Positions 13,244 to 15,110 of a DNA stretch of 15,110 bases are shown here, piece after piece. The translations under genes were made by a program, and so were the position numbers. Each line of letters starts with the position of its first letter. Positions within the stretch are counted from its first letter, which is position 1. Source of the DNA: CAG-390 sp045633005 (GTDB lineage: Bacteria; Bacillota; Clostridia; Oscillospirales; CAG-272); the NCBI GenBank assembly GCA_045633005.1, contig JAZQXT010000072.1, forward strand, positions 1-15,110, given 5' to 3'. Under the pieces are notes generated by a model. That model searched no databases, was not told the origin of the DNA, and saw only the letters and a list, made by a program, of their open reading frames with translations.

Positions 13244-13717
13244 CTAAAAACTTTGATAAAAATCACATTTTGCATACTTAGGATTTTCTTTTTTTATTTT
13301 ATTGCATTTGAAAATTTCAACGCATAGCAAAATTCTACCAAATATCGCAATGATGCCGAAATGTCCAACGGAAATCCCGATACATATCAACATAGCCGTT
13401 TGAAAAGAAACACGAGAATAAATTATTAAGAATAACACGAACAATGATGCGGACAAAAACACGGCTACGAGTTGCAAGTAATGAAATACGCAGTGCATCC
13501 AATGGATAGAGAGACTCGTATCCATTTTATAAATGCCTCGAATGAACTTTATTATCTTGTTTGGTTTGACATATGTACGCTTATATTTTTCCCTTAAGGC
13601 ATAAGAAAACTCGCTCACCGCCTTTTCTAATCGTTTGATTACAACTCCCGAAAAGAAAAGTGATGCGGCTAAGCAAACCACATATTGTAAAATAATAAAG
13701 CAATCATTTGGATACAT
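13244..13717 (-). CDS. Small membrane protein of unknown function
   Basis: A 157-residue protein with three hydrophobic helices (about 7-27, 77-103 and 107-131) and a basic loop between the first and second (EKYKRTYVKPNKIIKFIRG). The C-terminus is a cysteine- and lysine-rich cytoplasmic tail (KCNKIKKENPKYAKC). I do not recognise a family. The ATG at 13717 has AGGGG seven bases upstream; a GTG at 13732 would add five residues but uses the ribosome binding site itself. The preceding gene remnant ends one base before this site, so the pair was probably a small operon driven by the promoter in repeat copy 2. AT-rich, lysine- and isoleucine-heavy codon use differs from the high-G+C genes to the left. 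Confidence 0.6.
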   Translation of the reverse strand: MYPNDCFIILQYVVCLAASLFFSGVVIKRLEKAVSEFSYALREKYKRTYVKPNKIIKFIRGIYKMDTSLSIHWMHCVFHYLQLVAVFLSASLFVLFLIIYSRVSFQTAMLICIGISVGHFGIIAIFGRILLCVEIFKCNKIKKENPKYAKCDFYQSF

Positions 13718-13732
13718 TTTGTAACCCCTCAC

Positions 13733-14056
13733 TTATTTCCTTGAAAACACGACACCCTTATCCAAATAATCAGGAAGCTTAATATGACTATCAAGGGAAT
13801 AATTTATCTTCTTAAGTGATGCATTTATTCCAATTTCAGCAATTCCATTAAAAGCATATCGTATATCTTAAATTTCAATAAATGCTTGAATTTTGTGTTT
13901 GTCTCGCAATTTGCTTGTTAGCCCATTTTTCGTTTTGGAGGCTATCAATAGCTACAACAGTTTTTGTATTTTTAAGGGCTCTGCCTCTGTTTTTTCGTCA
14001 GCAAAATCAAGTCCCGCCCCACCTAACGCCATATCAAAAGCAATACAAATAAACTC
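13733..14056 (-). pseudogene. Frameshifted remnant of a gene upstream of the small membrane protein
   Basis: Three overlapping minus-strand frames each give protein-like sequence but none is intact. Bases 14056-13952 read EFICIAFDMALGGAGLDFAD, then end at a stop. The second frame (13997-13875) reads KNTKTVVAIDSLQNEKWANK and ends at a stop. The third (13867-13733) reads DIRYAFNGIAEIGINASLKK and ends as DKGVVFSRK with a stop that abuts the ribosome binding site of the next gene. The handovers look like one-base shifts in A-rich runs plus a nonsense codon. No start codon with a site is present. Family not recognised; an alternative is that these are chance frames. Confidence 0.38.
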
Positions 14057-14154
14057 TCATCTGTTTATGTTTATTCGATTATACCACGGTTGACAAAAAA
14101 TTTCAAGCCGTTAATCGCCAAAATCTTCCAAACGCTGTAGTTATTAAAACGTCC
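14056..14154. repeat. 99-bp direct repeat, copy 2
   Basis: Matches 12684-12782 base for base except for about four substitutions. Here the promoter version is slightly stronger. The left boundary coincides with the point where the gene remnant begins. Confidence 0.85.
14078..14106 (-). promoter_or_regulatory. Sigma-A promoter inside repeat copy 2
   Basis: TTGAAA (minus strand, 14101-14106), 17 bases, TATAAT (14078-14083). It points at the gene remnant and the small membrane protein. Confidence 0.78.
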
Positions 14155-14235
14155 ATTAACGCCGCCACCAGCACCTTGCATCAAAATGAAATCGAAGTCC
14201 CCCACCCAAGCCACAAGAAATGAAAAAGACAAGGA

Positions 14236-14290
14236 AAAGAAAAGAAAAGATAAGATAAGATAAGATAAGATAAAATAAAATAAAATAAAA
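14236..14290. repeat. Pentanucleotide microsatellite
   Basis: Eleven perfect five-base units in one register: AAAGA three times, TAAGA four times, TAAAA four times. Imperfect units extend to about 14310. Long five-base tracts are unusual in bacteria and prone to slippage. It lies in no convincing gene. Confidence 0.9.
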
Positions 14291-14310
14291 TAGATAAAAT
14301 AAAGAAAAGG

Positions 14311-14440
14311 AAAGAAAATAAAATGAAATTTTAAAAGAACTATCTGCAAAAAATATAACCTACAAATTGCAGTTTTCACAGAACTGGTCAAAATTGTGGT
14401 CAAGACTTTTTGGCTATAGACAAAAATTGCACGCAAAAAC
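14311..14440. other. AT-rich stretch with two TGGTCAA direct repeats
   Basis: No gene is supported here. TGGTCAA occurs at 14385-14391 and 14397-14403, 12 bases apart, and once more at 14664-14670 on the other side of the tRNA fragment. These could be integrase arm-type sites near an attachment end (inference). Confidence 0.3.
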
Positions 14441-14483
14441 AAAAAAGACCGCTTTTAAAGGGAAAACACCACAAAAAGCAGTC
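14441..14483 (-). terminator. Terminator downstream of the tRNA-Pro fragment
   Basis: GACCGCTTTT (14447-14456) pairs with AAAAGCAGTC (14474-14483) with one mismatch; on the minus strand the stem is followed by six T (14441-14446). It begins seven bases after the CCA end, as expected for a tRNA transcription unit. Confidence 0.65.
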
Positions 14484-14489
14484 ATTTTT

Positions 14490-14534
14490 TGGTCGGAGTG
14501 ACAGGATTCGAACCTGCGGCATCGACGTCCCAAA
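14490..14534 (-). pseudogene. 3' fragment of tRNA-Pro(UGG), candidate attachment-site end
   Basis: Read on the minus strand, the segment runs from an anticodon loop TTTGGGA (14528-14534, anticodon TGG) through the 3' anticodon strand CGTCG, a variable region, a complete T arm (GCAGG, TTCGAAT, CCTGT), the acceptor strand CACTCCG, the discriminator A and an encoded CCA (14490-14492). The bases beyond 14534 cannot form the 5' anticodon strand, and no matching CGGAGTG acceptor strand follows, so the 5' half is missing. A break exactly in the anticodon loop is the usual trace of tyrosine-recombinase integration into a tRNA gene. Confidence 0.78.
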
Positions 14535-14668
14535 GGCTTTTGAACTCCTTGTTTATACTGCTTTCGCATTATTTCTAATGCGTTCTAATTATTTTTAGAC
14601 CCTCTCCTGACCTCTCGTGCCCACTGTTTTCGTGTACTCCGTGCGTCAAAGTGGGATAAACTGTGGTC
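14535..14668. other. Spacer beyond the broken tRNA, probable remnant of an integrative element end
   Basis: No intact gene. On the minus strand a run of about 20 codons (STRKQWAREVRRGSKNN, then stop, at about 14596-14650) and a TGGTCAA site suggest the decayed end of an integrated element, but no integrase gene is present in the window. Confidence 0.3.
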
Positions 14669-14712
14669 AAAAAAACGCTCCCCCGAAACGATGATTTTCA
14701 TCTCGGGGGAGC
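14669..14712 (-). terminator. Minus-strand Rho-independent terminator
   Basis: GCTCCCCCGA (14677-14686) pairs perfectly with TCGGGGGAGC (14703-14712) around 16 bases; on the minus strand it continues into a run of T (14669-14675). It lies 15 bases after the stop codon of the open remnant to its right. Confidence 0.75.
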
Positions 14713-14727
14713 TTTGTCGTCTGTATG

Positions 14728-14883
14728 TTAACTCTGGATCGGGACTTTGTCAAGGCCTTTCGAGATTGTTCCGATTCTTGCTACAATCCCGATCATTTCC
14801 ATGTGTACCAATATATCAGTGCCAATGTCAATGATTGCCCCGCGGTAGACAAAGAAAAGGCAACAACGCGTTGCTTGAAACTT
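14728..14883 (-). pseudogene. Possible 3' remnant of a minus-strand gene
   Basis: A frame open from a stop near 14884 to a stop at about 14728 ends with RGAIIDIGTDILVHMEMIGI followed by VARIGTISKGLDKVPIQS, protein-like in composition and followed at once by a good terminator. It has no start codon with a ribosome binding site and its upstream end runs into the promoter of the XRE gene. The plus strand of the same stretch is also open (63 codons from 14725), with no better support. Low confidence; family not recognised. Confidence 0.25.
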
Positions 14884-14903
14884 GCGCTAAAATTTGCTAT
14901 AAT
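14875..14903 (+). promoter_or_regulatory. Sigma-A promoter of the XRE regulator gene
   Basis: TTGAAA (14875-14880), 17 bases, TATAAT (14898-14903), about 30 bases before the start codon. Confidence 0.85.
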
Positions 14904-14933
14904 GAAAGCACAGTAATCAAAGGCGGTAATCGT

Positions 14934-15110
14934 ATGGAAACCAAAGATATTATACTTGAACTCAGAACGAAAAAAGGTCTTTCGCAGGAGGAGCTTGCGG
15001 AAAAGATATTTGTAACAAGACAGGCGGTTTCTCGTTGGGAGAACGGCGAAACGATACCCAACACCGAAACCCTCAAGCTGTTGTCAAAGTTGTTTAATGT
15101 ATCAATCAAT
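14934..15110 (+). CDS. XRE-family helix-turn-helix regulator (partial)
   Basis: The first 59 codons of a gene that leaves the window on the right. It opens METKDIILELRTKKGLSQEE and continues with LAEKIFVTRQAVSRWENGET and IPNTETLKLLSKLFNVSIN, a complete HTH_3 domain: helix 2 at about 17-24, recognition helix at 28-36 (TRQAVSRWENG). Many clostridial proteins with this opening carry a C-terminal zinc ribbon or membrane region, which cannot be judged here. AAAGGCGG at 14919-14926 is the ribosome binding site. Placed beyond the broken tRNA, it may belong to an integrated element or to the resident chromosome. Confidence 0.9.
   Translation, partial: METKDIILELRTKKGLSQEELAEKIFVTRQAVSRWENGETIPNTETLKLLSKLFNVSIN

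Noticed and set aside
14236..14310. Possible CRISPR array
   Set aside because: Units are five bases long with no spacers; it is a microsatellite.
14071..14442. 123-codon minus-strand frame through copy 2 and the microsatellite
   Set aside because: Most of its length is the pentanucleotide tract translated into F/L/S/Y runs; no start site.
14490..14600. Complete tRNA-Pro gene
   Set aside because: The T arm and acceptor 3' strand are perfect, but the 5' anticodon strand, D arm and 5' acceptor strand are missing.

Overview
The window looks like a chromosomal segment of a low-to-mid G+C Gram-positive bacterium, most likely an anaerobic gut-type Clostridia (inference). The reasons are AGGAGG-type ribosome binding sites, many textbook sigma-A promoters with 17-bp spacers, SipW/TasA-type secretion, a (S/P)PXTG-like sorting motif, a MarR-type regulator with a palindromic operator, and Rho-independent terminators after most units.

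Layout. Bases 1-30 are the first ten codons of a minus-strand gene that reads like purC. Bases 259-5112 hold a minus-strand SipW/TasA-like locus with its own promoter at 5193-5221. In transcription order it has a membrane- and probably wall-anchored TasA-fold protein, a small TasA/camelysin-like protein, the dedicated SipW-type signal peptidase with a long charged coiled-coil tail, and two larger TasA-like proteins whose C-termini look like beta-helices. Together these look like a dedicated extracellular fibre or surface-layer assembly system, and they are the most interesting part of the window. Next come a solitary UDP-GlcNAc 2-epimerase (wecB type), a small ferritin-like helical-bundle protein and a lipoprotein, all on the minus strand.

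A divergent intergenic region (7618-7864) separates the lipoprotein from a plus-strand operon: a MarR regulator, a family GT8 glycosyltransferase, a PlsC-like acyltransferase and a CrtO-like membrane acyltransferase. The last two genes overlap or are tightly spaced. This reads as a regulated lipid or glycolipid modification module. Repeated operator-like sequences sit inside the marR promoter and over its ribosome binding site. A bidirectional terminator then separates it from a 624-residue minus-strand surface protein made of two diverged copies of one module and anchored by a C-terminal membrane helix.

From about 12.65 kb to 14.93 kb the sequence turns AT-rich and accessory in character. 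It holds two copies of a 99-bp direct repeat that carries a promoter at one end, a candidate short RNA gene, a small three-helix membrane protein preceded by a frameshifted gene remnant, a pentanucleotide microsatellite, and the 3' part of a tRNA-Pro broken exactly at the anticodon loop with its own terminator. The broken tRNA is typical of an integrative-element attachment end. The window ends in the start of an XRE-family regulator with a consensus promoter.
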